From the NCBI GenBank assembly GCA_017512905.1, contig JAFWEL010000129.1:1-53567 (forward strand): DNA of 53,567 bases, read 5' to 3'. The position numbers and the translations under genes were made by a program. Shown piece by piece: positions 1 to 9,720 of this stretch. The notes below the pieces were generated by a model. It ran no database searches and was not told where the DNA came from. It saw only the letters and a program-made list of their open reading frames with translations. Within the stretch, counting starts at the first letter, position 1; each line of letters starts with the position of its first letter. Source of the stretch: Clostridia bacterium. Its GTDB lineage: Bacteria; Bacillota; Clostridia; Christensenellales; Aristaeellaceae.

Positions 1-1
1 G

Positions 2-1237
2 CAGGTGTTCATCTACCTTGGAAAGCTGCTCAGGATGTTCGTGTACCAGAACGACTGGAAGGTGCTGCCCATGGCGGCGCTGATCGCCGGCCTGGTGGGC
101 ATGGTGGTTCGCCGCAAGTTCTTCATCAACATGGAGGGCACGGTGATGGGCGCGTTCGCCATGGTGTGCGTGTGCATCTGGAACGGTTGCTTCAACTCGA
201 TACAGGTCATCTGCCGCGAGCGCGATGTGATCAAGCGCGAGCACCGCTCCGGCATGCACATCTCCTCCTACATCGTCGCCCACATGATCTACCAGGCGCT
301 GCTGTGCCTGATGCAGGTGGCCGTGACGCTGTTCGTGACGAAGCAGGTGGGCGTGAAGTACCCGGTTGAGGGCAAGATTACCTCCTTATTTATCGTGGAA
401 TTCGGCATATCGATGTTCCTGATCACCTACGCCTCGGACATGATGTCGCTGTGGATCTCCTCGCTGGCCCACACCACCACGACGGCCATGACCATCATGC
501 CCTTTGTGCTGATCTTCCAGCTGGTGTTCTCCGGCGGCATGCTGACGCTGCCAAAGTGGAGCAAGCCGCTGACCTACCTCACCGTCTCCAATCCGGGCCT
601 GAAGGTCATCGCCGCCCAGGCGGACGTGAACCACCAGCCCTACGCGACCATCGCGGACATGGTGAAGAAGATGAAGGACGAAAAGATCGACGCCACAATC
701 ACCGTGGGCCAGATCATGGACATGCTTGCCCAGAAGGACAATGGGACCGTGAGCGCGATACGCGGCCAGGTGGTGGTTCCGACCATGACGCTGGGTGAGC
801 TGAAGCAGACGCTGGACAGCTCCGCCACCGTCAAGGCGCACAGGGACGACGCTATCGCCGAGGGGCTGACGCTGGGCGATGCGCTGGACTTGATCGACCA
901 GACCGGGCTGTGGGAGCAGAACAGCAAAGAGGTCGTCACGTCCCAGATGACCATCGGGGACATCATAGACCTGCTGGTCCAGAACCCGGACTTCCAGTCG
1001 CAGCGCGACCGGCAGATCGGCATGCCCGCCAAGGTTGGCGATATTCTGAACCTGGTCGGCGAGGACAAGGCGATGAAGTTCCTCGAGGAGAAGGCTGCCG
1101 CGGCGAACTACAAGCCGGAATACGAATACACCGCGGATAATGTCTCCTCCCGTTGGCTGACGCTCTTCATATTTGTCCTGGCTTTCGCCGCGCTGTCAAC
1201 GATCACGCTTGAATTCATCGACCGGGACAAGCGCTGA
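2..1237 (+). CDS. ABCG-like ABC exporter, C-terminal permease part (5' truncated by window edge)
   Basis: The frame is open to the window edge, so the visible GTG at 5 is probably internal and the ATP-binding half probably lies upstream. Visible are an ABC-2/ABCG-type membrane domain with hydrophobic segments near residues 20-37, 48-62, 90-112, 125-150, 160-180 and 385-405. Between the last two lies a hydrophilic region of about 200 residues, predicted outside the membrane. It carries degenerate repeats of the type T-hydrophobic-G-D/E-hydrophobic starting at residues 233, 262, 289, 316 and 343; the last four are spaced exactly 27 residues. The family exports lipids or peptides, or serves in efflux; the substrate here cannot be told. 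A hairpin terminator follows at 1333-1366. Confidence 0.75.
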   Translation, partial: QVFIYLGKLLRMFVYQNDWKVLPMAALIAGLVGMVVRRKFFINMEGTVMGAFAMVCVCIWNGCFNSIQVICRERDVIKREHRSGMHISSYIVAHMIYQALLCLMQVAVTLFVTKQVGVKYPVEGKITSLFIVEFGISMFLITYASDMMSLWISSLAHTTTTAMTIMPFVLIFQLVFSGGMLTLPKWSKPLTYLTVSNPGLKVIAAQADVNHQPYATIADMVKKMKDEKIDATITVGQIMDMLAQKDNGTVSAIRGQVVVPTMTLGELKQTLDSSATVKAHRDDAIAEGLTLGDALDLIDQTGLWEQNSKEVVTSQMTIGDIIDLLVQNPDFQSQRDRQIGMPAKVGDILNLVGEDKAMKFLEEKAAAANYKPEYEYTADNVSSRWLTLFIFVLAFAALSTITLEFIDRDKR

Positions 1238-1332
1238 CGCTGATCAAAGGCCTCGATTCATGTTTTAACCTGACCTTTCAAGAAAAAAGAGAAAGAGGTA
1301 AAAGCATAAAGCAATTATGAGGCAAGAACAGT

Positions 1333-1366
1333 AAAACACCATGTCGAATGTTCGGCATGGTGTTTT
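1333..1366. terminator. Bidirectional hairpin terminator
   Basis: A 14-bp stem (1333-1346 with 1353-1366, one G-T pair) closes a 6-nt loop. The arms begin with AAAA and end with TTTT, so it can work in both directions: for the ABC gene on the plus strand and for the degraded resB-ccsA locus on the minus strand. Confidence 0.7.
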
Positions 1367-1387
1367 GCTGTGTTGATCCTATAGCGG

Positions 1388-2645
1388 TTATGCGTAGCTG
1401 TGCACCCCCGGCAGCCAGGTGTTCACGCCCAGGTAGGTGAACATCACGCAGATGAAGCCGATCGCGGCGGAGCGGCCCCGCCAGCCCCGGCGCAGGCGCA
1501 GGTGCAGGTAGATGGCGTAGATGATCCAGGTCACCAGCGACCAGGTCTCCTTCGGGTCCCATGACCAATAGCTGCCCCAGGCCCGCTCGGCCCAGATGGC
1601 CCCGGTGATGATGGTGAAGGTGAGGAACAGCAGCCCCAGGGACACGCTGCGGTAGCTGATCATGTCCAGCTTCTCCCTGTCCGGGATGTGCTGGTCCAGG
1701 AAGCCGCTGGCCTTCATCCGGTCCCGCAGCAGAAAGATGATGGACAGCACGAAGGACACGCTGAAGGCCCCGTAGGCGATGATGGCGGTGGAGGGGCCGA
1801 CGCCGTGGGGCATCACGTAGTCGGGGTAGAAGGCGTTCAGCAGCACCACCAGGCCCTCCTTGTCCTTGACGGACAGGTAATCACCGGCGCAGACGACCTC
1901 CTGCTGGATGGGCGCGCCGTCCTTGTATACGTCCACCTGGGCGGCCCAGCCGGTGGAATTCTGGTAAAACTTCATGCCGCACAGCGTGGCCGGGTGGTTG
2001 ACGCTGATGGAGGCGCTGCCATCCTTGCCCCGGCGGACGCGACGTTCTCCACGGTGATGTCGGTGGTGTACTGGGCGACGGAGCCGTCCGCCCGTTTATC
2101 CATCCTGAAATCGTCGATGGTCAGGAAGCACTCGGTGTCGCCGATGCGCCTGATCTGACCGGGCACGCCGTATACCGCGTACTGCCGCTGAGTCATCTGC
2201 CCCAGGCCAAAACCCAGGATCAGCAGCAGGATCCCCAGGTGGCATATCCACGGACCCCACAGCCCCGCGGTGTTTCGGGCGGCGAACAGCGCGTCGCGTC
2301 CATCTTCGCTCTTGCAGGGGGTGGGCCTGGGCATGCGCAGCTGTCGGAACACGGCTTCGGCGTCCTGAATGTCCGGGGCGGACACGTCGCCGGGCAGCTT
2401 CAACGCCGCCTCAGGGCGGGCTTCGGCCCTCGTGCGGCGGATCAGCCGGGGCAGGCGCAGCAGGTTGCACATCAGCAGATTCAAGCACAGAAACGCGGTG
2501 ATGGCGATAAACCAGGAGCTGTGGAAGGCGTCGTCCAGGTGCAGAGCCATGATGAGGCCGGCGGTGCGCTCGGAATAGCGCTGGCTGTACCAGGCATAGG
2601 TCTGGATACCGTTTCAGGAACGGCGAAACAGGAAAGCCAGTCCGA
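1388..2645 (-). pseudogene. Degraded resB-ccsA (System II cytochrome c maturation) locus
   Basis: Minus-strand remnants of a CcsBA-like gene. The segment 1972-2550 reads as ResB (start of the second TM at DDAFHSSWF). Just upstream, in a frame with no start codon and an in-frame TGA near 2630, are ResB-like residues QTYAWYSQRYSERTAG. Near 2040 the frame breaks: the sequence that continues ResB (SISVNHPATLCGMKFYQ) is one base out of phase with the preceding part. The frame then runs directly from a ResB-like FYPDYV into CcsA TM segments with the haem-handling motif WGSYWSWDPKETW and the terminal HSYA. The ResB C-terminus and CcsA N-terminus are missing, giving about 390 residues where fused CcsBA proteins have roughly 900. 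Either a dead gene or, less likely, a minimal form with assembly errors. No cytochrome c genes are nearby. Confidence 0.75.
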
Positions 2646-2686
2646 GGCGTTTTCCACGGCTCCCTTTACCTGGATACAAAATACTC

Positions 2687-2727
2687 AAATTCTGATTTAT
2701 CGAGCCCTGCTCGATAAATCAGAATTT
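2687..2727. repeat. Dispersed AT-rich palindrome, copy 1 (full)
   Basis: Perfect 18-nt arms (2687-2704 AAATTCTGATTTATCGAG and its complement at 2710-2727) around a 5-nt loop. It lies between the end of the pectinesterase gene and the degraded resB-ccsA locus, so it may also act as the 3' end of the pectin operon. Related copies are at 28318-28354, 43675-43715, 45189-45204 (half) and 53430-53453 (half). Confidence 0.8.
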
Positions 2728-2735
2728 ATTTTGCA

Positions 2736-3698
2736 TCAAACCGGCGTCCACCCGTCCAGCACCGCCTCGGGGGTCACCAGGGCGGCCTCGGCATCGGTCA
2801 GGATCGCCTGGCCCGGGTGGCGGGTGGACAGGTCGGCGCGCGCGCCGGTGGTGCCCCACTCGCCGCAGCGCCGGGTGACGGGGCGCACCCCGTCCCAGTT
2901 CCGCCAGTCCTCGAAGCCGGCGGGATTGACGTGCTCGTCCATATCGCAGGCCAGGAACAGTGTGCGGGCCCAGGAGCGCCAGGGGCGTCCCAGGCTGCCC
3001 GCGCCGGCGTCGCATGCGCCCGTCAGGCGGCAATCGCGGAACACCAGCCCCCAGGGCTGTTCCTCGGGGGTGTTCGCCGCGGTATACCAGCCGCCCGCAG
3101 GGTTCATGACCAGGATACAGCCCTCAAACCAGCAGCGATAGGGGCCGAATATGAAGTCCACATCTCCCTGGATGGTGCAGTTCACAAAGCATTGGCGCTC
3201 CCGGGTGGGCGGGCAGTCCCCCACTGAATCCACGCACGTCACGGTATCCATCGTCCGCGGGGCGATCTCGTTCAGCACCTTGGGCATCACCGGCCCGCAG
3301 AACAGGGTATCCTGATGGGCAATCAGGCGGCAGTGCTTCCACAGGCCCCGATCCCCCGCGGCGTAGACCGCCACGGCCTGGCCCACCTTACGGCCGTCCC
3401 CGGCGTCGTTGCGCACGGTCAGGTTTTCCACGGTGACGTCATCGCCCAGCACGAGCAGCGTGGCGGACAGGAACGTGCCCTTCTCGCGGCCGTCGGGGTA
3501 GGCATCCTTCGCGCAGCCCGAGCCGGTGACCACTGCGCCATCATCGCCCACGATGCGCAGGCCGTCCCGGTGAACCACCACCCGCTCCCGGTAGACCCCG
3601 GGCCGCAGCAGGATCTCATCCCCCGGCGCTGCGGCGTCCACCCCGGCCTGAAGGGACGTGAAATCCCCGCTGCCGTCCAACGCGATCACATGCTTCAT
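2736..3698 (-). CDS. Pectin methylesterase (CE8)
   Basis: A 320-residue CE8 beta-helix enzyme that removes methyl groups from the homogalacturonan backbone of pectin. Family motifs are present in order: GQAVAVYA (Gln), HQDTLF (acid/base Asp), GDVDFIFG (nucleophile Asp) and LGRPWR (Arg). No signal peptide is visible (it begins MKHVIALDGSGDF), so it probably acts inside the cell on imported methylated oligomers. It is the last gene of the minus-strand pectin operon and overlaps the upstream isomerase-like gene by 4 bp. Length is typical for bacterial CE8. Confidence 0.93.
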   Translation of the reverse strand: MKHVIALDGSGDFTSLQAGVDAAAPGDEILLRPGVYRERVVVHRDGLRIVGDDGAVVTGSGCAKDAYPDGREKGTFLSATLLVLGDDVTVENLTVRNDAGDGRKVGQAVAVYAAGDRGLWKHCRLIAHQDTLFCGPVMPKVLNEIAPRTMDTVTCVDSVGDCPPTRERQCFVNCTIQGDVDFIFGPYRCWFEGCILVMNPAGGWYTAANTPEEQPWGLVFRDCRLTGACDAGAGSLGRPWRSWARTLFLACDMDEHVNPAGFEDWRNWDGVRPVTRRCGEWGTTGARADLSTRHPGQAILTDAEAALVTPEAVLDGWTPV

Positions 3699-4531
3699 TT
3701 CAGACCACCTGCCGTTCTTTCAAGAAACAGCCGCGCCGCCTCGGCGTTTTCCGGGGTGGTGTTCTCCAGCGTCATCGGCAGCTGCTTCTCCCCCGCAAAT
3801 TCCAACAGCCGTTCATACCCCATCAGGCCCGTGCCACAGGCGCAGGCCTTCGTCATATAAGCGTCGGGATCGACGGTATAATCCTTCATGTGCAGCACGC
3901 TCACCCGGTCGCCGAAGCGGCGAATGGCCTCGTCCACGATGGCCTGGGCGTCGGCATGGTTGTCCCGGGTCAGCAGGTTCACGGCGTCCAGGATCACCCG
4001 CACGTGGTCCGATTTCAGCGCATCCAGCACCTGCTCCATGCGCTGGGGCGTATTGACGATGTGGCAGGCCACCGGCTCGATGGCCAGGATCGCGCCTTCC
4101 TCCTCCGCACAGCGCACCAGCGGCTCCACGCAGCGCAGGAACAGCGCCAGCGCCTCCGGGTCGTGAATATTCAGCTGATCCGACTGGGCGAGGGGCGTCT
4201 CGGTGCCCACCACCCCCGCCCCCATCATGCAGGCAAAGCGCAGGTGGGCGCGGTAGATCGCCTGGGTGCGGGCCAGCGCCTCCGCGTCGGTGGTGGCCAA
4301 TTGCAAATAGCAGCCCAGCACCGCGCATTCCAGGCCATTGTCCGCGAACGCCCCCTTGACCCATTCGGCCAATTCGACGTTCAGGCGGGCAGGCGCGTCT
4401 GCCATCGAGAAGCCGTCCACCACCTTGGACAGCGCCAGGTGCGCGCAGGAGAAGCCCTGGGCCTTCGCAAAGCCGAGGCGCTGCTCCAGCGTCCCCGGCG
4501 CGGTATCATGCAGGCGTATGCCGATGTTCAT
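3695..4531 (-). CDS. Sugar phosphate isomerase/epimerase-like TIM barrel
   Basis: A 278-residue protein of the xylose isomerase-like/AP endonuclease 2 TIM-barrel superfamily (N-terminal MNIGIRLHDTAPG; metal-ligand-type stretches AILAIEPVA, VILDAVNLLT and VLHMKDY). Members isomerise or epimerise sugars and sugar acids. Its place between the pectin ABC ATPase and the pectinesterase suggests handling of a galacturonate- or rhamnose-derived intermediate, but the substrate is not determined. It overlaps the pectinesterase start by 4 bp (translational coupling). Confidence 0.8.
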   Translation of the reverse strand: MNIGIRLHDTAPGTLEQRLGFAKAQGFSCAHLALSKVVDGFSMADAPARLNVELAEWVKGAFADNGLECAVLGCYLQLATTDAEALARTQAIYRAHLRFACMMGAGVVGTETPLAQSDQLNIHDPEALALFLRCVEPLVRCAEEEGAILAIEPVACHIVNTPQRMEQVLDALKSDHVRVILDAVNLLTRDNHADAQAIVDEAIRRFGDRVSVLHMKDYTVDPDAYMTKACACGTGLMGYERLLEFAGEKQLPMTLENTTPENAEAARLFLERTAGGLK

Positions 4532-4560
4532 AGCACATTATCCTTTCTCTTGCAAAATAC

Positions 4561-4635
4561 AGGGGCGGCGTTGCGCCGCCCGCCGGGGCAATCGGATACG
4601 ATTCGCGCTCGGGCGGACGCCGCAACGGCGCCCCT
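4561..4635. repeat. GC-rich palindromic repeat, copy A
   Basis: A 75-bp segment whose ends (AGGGGCGGCGTTGCGCCGCC and CGCAACGGCGCCCCT) are near inverted complements. The same element occurs in the opposite orientation at 22334-22411. It fills most of the 121-bp gap between the isomerase-like gene and the ABC ATPase gene of the pectin operon and would form a strong hairpin in the transcript. Confidence 0.8.
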
Positions 4636-4652
4636 GAAGATATTTTATTCGT

Positions 4653-5729
<1,077 letters not shown>

Positions 5730-5780
5730 ATCACTGCCTCCTTGAGTGTATTTCGTTCAATCCCGCCGTCAACAGCGCCC

Positions 5781-6914
5781 TCAGGACTGGCGGCGCTTGA
5801 CCTCGGTGTAGCACAGCACGAAGGGCGCCACGCCCTTGGCATCGTTGCGCACCACCGGCTCGGAAATATAGTAGGCATAGGTGCCGTCCCGGCGGCGGTT
5901 ATCCTCCGGCCCCAGGCCGGCCACCAGGCAGATGCCGCCCAGGTTCAGCTGGCCGTCCTCAAAGGACAGATAGCGCCGGCCGATGCCGTCGAAGGTCGCC
6001 TGGCCCCTGTCGGCCCAGGCCGGCTCCAGCGCGCCCAGCCGCGCCCCCTTCAGCATGGCATAGGCCAGCATCGCGCTGCCGCTGGATTCCAGGTAATTGC
6101 CCGCCTCGCCGGGCCTGTCCGGCACCTGGTAGTACATCGACGTCTCGGGATCGTGGTAGTTCCAGACGCTGGCCGTCAGGTCGGCCAAGATGTCCTGCAT
6201 CACGTTCCGATCCTCGCCCTCGGGCAGCAGCTCCGTCAGGTCCGCCAGCGCCACCGCAAACCAGCCGATGCTCCGCAGCCAGAAGCTTTTGGACAGCCCC
6301 GTCACGGGATCGGCCCAGAAGGCGCTACGGCTGGCGTCATAGCCGTGATAGTACAGGCCGGTGACCCCGTCGCGCATGTGCTCGCGAACGGTCCTGACCT
6401 GTCGGACCACATCGGCATAGTCCCCGTGACCGAAGTGCTTTTCATACAGGGCCAGGAAGGGCATGGCCATGTAGATGCCGTCCAGCCACACCTGGTTGGG
6501 GTAGATCTGCTTGTGCCAGAAGCTGCCCTCTGCGGTGCGGGGCTGGTCATCCAGCGCCCGCTTCAGCGTCTGCGCGCCTAGGCGGTATTTATCCACTCCG
6601 GTGCGCGCATACAGCGGAAACAGCACCCGACCCTCGTTGATATCGTCCAGCGTGTGCCGCTCGGGCCTGAAGGTGCGGATCGAGCCGTCCTCGCCCACAA
6701 AGGCATCGATGAAATGCCGGGCGAAGTCAAAATACCGCTCGTCACCGGAGATGTCCGCCATCGCCAGCAGCGCGGTGATCATGCATCCGTCGATATAGTT
6801 CCAGTTGGTGGGCACACCGTCCCGCGCCCTTTCGATGTTCCAGGCGGTATATTCCGGGGACGACTGCTCGATCAGGCTGAAGACATAGCGGTCGATGGCC
6901 TCATACATGGGCAA
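5781..6914 (-). CDS. Unsaturated rhamnogalacturonyl hydrolase (GH105)
   Basis: A 377-residue (alpha/alpha)6-barrel hydrolase of family GH105 (YteR/YesR type). It removes the 4,5-unsaturated galacturonic acid left at the non-reducing end of pectin lyase products. The diagnostic stretch HKQIYPNQVWLDGIYMAMP carries the catalytic Asp of the family. No signal peptide, so it is cytoplasmic, matching intracellular breakdown of imported oligomers. It lies 11 bp downstream of the GH28 gene. Confidence 0.92.
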   Translation of the reverse strand: MPMYEAIDRYVFSLIEQSSPEYTAWNIERARDGVPTNWNYIDGCMITALLAMADISGDERYFDFARHFIDAFVGEDGSIRTFRPERHTLDDINEGRVLFPLYARTGVDKYRLGAQTLKRALDDQPRTAEGSFWHKQIYPNQVWLDGIYMAMPFLALYEKHFGHGDYADVVRQVRTVREHMRDGVTGLYYHGYDASRSAFWADPVTGLSKSFWLRSIGWFAVALADLTELLPEGEDRNVMQDILADLTASVWNYHDPETSMYYQVPDRPGEAGNYLESSGSAMLAYAMLKGARLGALEPAWADRGQATFDGIGRRYLSFEDGQLNLGGICLVAGLGPEDNRRRDGTYAYYISEPVVRNDAKGVAPFVLCYTEVKRRQS

Positions 6915-6925
6915 GCACCTCGTTT

Positions 6926-8476
6926 TTATTCGGTAATGATCTCTTCGACACCCCGGGTCAGCAGGGCTTCCCCCGCCTGGCCCTCGACGATTACATGCTT
7001 CAGCCGCACACTGCGCACGTTTTCAAACCACAGGCCCAGTCGGCAGCGCGCAGGGGCATTGGTGAACATGGAGGGCACACCGGGCCGTGCGTCTTCCGCA
7101 AAGCGCACACGCACATTTTCCAGCGTCACCGACTCGATGGGCTGCTCAGGCAGGCCGTCGCAGTAGCAGGCGGCCACCTGGGCGTCGACGCATTCCATGT
7201 TCGAGAAGCGAAAACTGCCCAAGCGGGGCGTGCGGTCATCCACGGGGACGGGATTGCGATTCTGAACATAGTCGGAATCGCCGTCCGGGTCCACGCAGCG
7301 GTACCACATGTTCATCACGATGGGGGTCAGCACCCCCTCCATGCGGATGTTGTCGAAGCTGATGCCATCGATGTCGCATTCCCGGCCCCGGCCCCGGCGG
7401 GTCTTGATGCGCAGGCCCCGGTCGGTCTGCCGGAACAGGCACTGGCTGACCGACAGCGCCTTGATGCCGCCGGAGATCTCGCTGCCCAGGACGATGGCCC
7501 CGTGGCCGAAGGCCATCATGCAATTGCGGATGGTGTGCTGTATGGCGGGCCAGTGGGCCTCCGCCTCGGGACCCAGCTTTCCGGATTTGATGGCGATGCA
7601 GTCATCCCCCACGGAAAAGCGGCAGCCCACGATATCCACCCCGTCGCAGCTCTCCGGGTCAAGGGCGTCGGTATTGGGGCTGTCCTTCGGTGCGGAAACC
7701 GAGACATCGTAAAAGGCCATGTTCCAGCACTTGTAGGGGTGCAGCTGCCAGGAGGGGGAATTGGCGGCATCGATGCCGTGCACCGTCACCCCGTTGCAGG
7801 CGTTGAAGAACAGCAGCCTCGGCCTCGCGATGGGGTCCTGCTGGAAGGTTTGCCACCAGATGCCGTTCTGGGCGTCGCCGTCCACCCGGCCCGGGCCGAT
7901 GACGCGGATGTCCTCGGCATATTCGGCGGTGATCAGCGAGGCGTACATGCTCTTGGGCTGACCCTCGAAGGTGCCGAACCGCACCTCATCGTCGCCGTCC
8001 ATGTCGATCATCCCGGCAGGAATCACCGGATACGCGGCCTTGTCCGTCAGGCCCTTCAGGATCGCGCCCTCGGTCAGCTCCAGCGTCATGTGGCTCTTGA
8101 GCATGATCGGCCCCGTCAGATAAGTGCCCGGGGGGAACACCAGCCGGCCGTCCTCCGGCAGCAGCAGCACGGCCCACTGTATGGCGGTGGTGTCCACGGT
8201 CACTCCGTCGCCCTTCGCGCCGAAATCCTTCACACTGACGGCGCAGCTCTCGTCCTTCGTGGTGAATCGCAGGGTGTGCTCACGGGAACCGGAGCACAGC
8301 GTCACCGCGTAGTCCCGTCCGGGCTTCAGGCCGAACAGCGAAAACACGTTCTCCCGGCCTTCCCTGACGATCCTGCCGTCCATCATCGCCCGCCAGGGCT
8401 CGGGGGCATAGAAGGGGGACTGATTCTCCAGCTCAAAGCACACCGAGGTGGAGCCCACATAGATGGTATGAAACAC
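6926..8476 (-). CDS. Polygalacturonase-type glycoside hydrolase (GH28)
   Basis: A 516-residue parallel beta-helix enzyme with all four GH28 signatures: SPNTDAL, GDDCIAIKSG, GHGAIVLGSE and RGLRIKT. An N-terminal domain of about 80 residues (FNIII-like in bacterial relatives) precedes the VKDFGAKGDG start of the helix. It hydrolyses alpha-1,4-galacturonic linkages, or galacturonate-rhamnose linkages in rhamnogalacturonan. No signal peptide, so probably intracellular. The start is GTG with AGGA a few bases upstream, 6 bp after the preceding gene's stop. Confidence 0.93.
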   Translation of the reverse strand: MFHTIYVGSTSVCFELENQSPFYAPEPWRAMMDGRIVREGRENVFSLFGLKPGRDYAVTLCSGSREHTLRFTTKDESCAVSVKDFGAKGDGVTVDTTAIQWAVLLLPEDGRLVFPPGTYLTGPIMLKSHMTLELTEGAILKGLTDKAAYPVIPAGMIDMDGDDEVRFGTFEGQPKSMYASLITAEYAEDIRVIGPGRVDGDAQNGIWWQTFQQDPIARPRLLFFNACNGVTVHGIDAANSPSWQLHPYKCWNMAFYDVSVSAPKDSPNTDALDPESCDGVDIVGCRFSVGDDCIAIKSGKLGPEAEAHWPAIQHTIRNCMMAFGHGAIVLGSEISGGIKALSVSQCLFRQTDRGLRIKTRRGRGRECDIDGISFDNIRMEGVLTPIVMNMWYRCVDPDGDSDYVQNRNPVPVDDRTPRLGSFRFSNMECVDAQVAACYCDGLPEQPIESVTLENVRVRFAEDARPGVPSMFTNAPARCRLGLWFENVRSVRLKHVIVEGQAGEALLTRGVEEIITE

Positions 8477-8482
8477 GCCGTC

Positions 8483-9121
8483 CTACACTCCCTTGGTGGC
8501 GCGCCGGGCATCCGAGAGGACGCTCTGCGCCGTATGCTTGATCCTGATGAGCAGGATATCCCAGGCGGTGGTGAATACGCCGAAGAGGATTGGCCCCACG
8601 CCCAGGGGCAGGGTGTCCTTTGCGCCGGTGATGCCGATGATAGCGGCATTGACGACGTTGTAAGTCGTCATCACCAGGAACAGCAGCAGCCCCGCGTAGA
8701 GCAGGTTCAGCGGCAGCGTATAGAAGGCCCGCTGGGGGAACATCATCCAGCGATCGTTGGCGCCCGGGGTCCTGGCGTAAAACCTGAACACGTTGTTGGT
8801 CAGCAGGTCGGTGACTGCCCCAAGGGCCAGCGCCAGCACCACCATCTGGTCCAGCCAGCTGTGCAGATAGGCGCCCAGTCCCCACAGGAAGAAGAAGCAG
8901 GTCGCGCCGTTGAACCAGAATTTGATCAGCAGCGCCTTCAGGGACTCCGACAGCCGGATCTTCGGACCGGAGCGGTACTTGCGCAGCTCCGCCTCGCTGA
9001 CCTTCGGCGAATTGTCCCTGTCCGCGGTGACCAGGTCATCCACGGCCTTGAAATTCAGCTTGTAATAGTCCGCCGCCGATTTGGGCGTCTCCCGGGGCGG
9101 GTTTTTCTGCTTTCGAGCCAT
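8483..9121 (-). CDS. Unrecognised 4-TM membrane protein of the pectin locus (D)
   Basis: A 212-residue protein: a hydrophilic N-terminus of about 60 residues (several Lys/Arg, cytoplasmic), then hydrophobic segments near 64-86, 90-108, 128-155 and 168-188, and a basic tail. No EAA loop as in ABC permeases and no enzyme motif. It sits between membrane protein C (9154-9717) and the GH28 gene, inside the pectin operon. Function unknown; a membrane accessory to carbohydrate import or sensing is my inference from position only. Confidence 0.75.
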   Translation of the reverse strand: MARKQKNPPRETPKSAADYYKLNFKAVDDLVTADRDNSPKVSEAELRKYRSGPKIRLSESLKALLIKFWFNGATCFFFLWGLGAYLHSWLDQMVVLALALGAVTDLLTNNVFRFYARTPGANDRWMMFPQRAFYTLPLNLLYAGLLLFLVMTTYNVVNAAIIGITGAKDTLPLGVGPILFGVFTTAWDILLIRIKHTAQSVLSDARRATKGV

Positions 9122-9153
9122 GCCGCTAAAGCGTCGTCACAAACCGCGAGCGA

Positions 9154-9717
9154 CTACGCGTCCTCCCCGCTGATGTCGATGGTAGCCATCTCCTCGTTCT
9201 CGGCCACGTCCACATTGGTGTTGATCTTCTTCAGGGCCTTGGAATACACCGGCAGCAGCGCCACCAGCGCCACGCCGACGATCAGTATGATCCTGTGGAT
9301 GGACAGCATGGTCTGGGCCTGGGTGATGTAGATCTTGTCGGCGCTCACGGTGATGGGGTTGACCTCCCGGGTCAGCGCCTCGGTGATGCGGCCCTGGTAG
9401 AAGATGCCGGCATAGATGATGATGGCCACCAGCACAAACATCAGCGCCAGCATCGGCACATTTACCTTCTTGCGGTGGGGAAAGGCGTTCATGAAGCAGA
9501 CCATCAGCAGTATGGAGAACAGCATCGTGGCAAAGCCCGCCAGGCCCATGCCGGGCAGGTTGATGTAGGCCGTGGTATCGGATATCTTCGTCAGGTTCAG
9601 GGAATAATAGACAAACGCCAGGGCGAAGGCGATGAGGGCGATGGTCTGGGGCTTGCGCTTCAGCGCGACGATGCGCTTGCGAATGAACTCACTGAAACCC
9701 TTGGGCTGATTGGCCAT
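9154..9717 (-). CDS. Unrecognised 4-TM membrane protein of the pectin locus (C)
   Basis: A 187-residue protein with hydrophobic segments near residues 24-42, 53-75, 88-108 and 140-160, and an outside-predicted loop after TM3 beginning GRITEALTREVNPITV. The Asp/Glu-rich tail is cytoplasmic. The stretch GRIT after TM3 also occurs at the same place in membrane protein A (11290-11880), a possible distant kinship. It follows the ABC ATPase gene by 3 bp, so it is almost certainly co-translated with it. Not recognised as any described family. Confidence 0.75.
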   Translation of the reverse strand: MANQPKGFSEFIRKRIVALKRKPQTIALIAFALAFVYYSLNLTKISDTTAYINLPGMGLAGFATMLFSILLMVCFMNAFPHRKKVNVPMLALMFVLVAIIIYAGIFYQGRITEALTREVNPITVSADKIYITQAQTMLSIHRIILIVGVALVALLPVYSKALKKINTNVDVAENEEMATIDISGEDA

Positions 9718-9720
9718 GTC

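Noticed and set aside
2030-2050. Programmed frameshift in resB
   Set aside because: No slippery heptamer or downstream stimulatory structure is apparent, and other damage (stop, missing domain ends) points to decay.
6995-9331. Plus-strand open frame of nearly 780 codons across GH28 and membrane protein D
   Set aside because: It crosses several convincing minus-strand genes with family motifs; composition is that of an antisense shadow.
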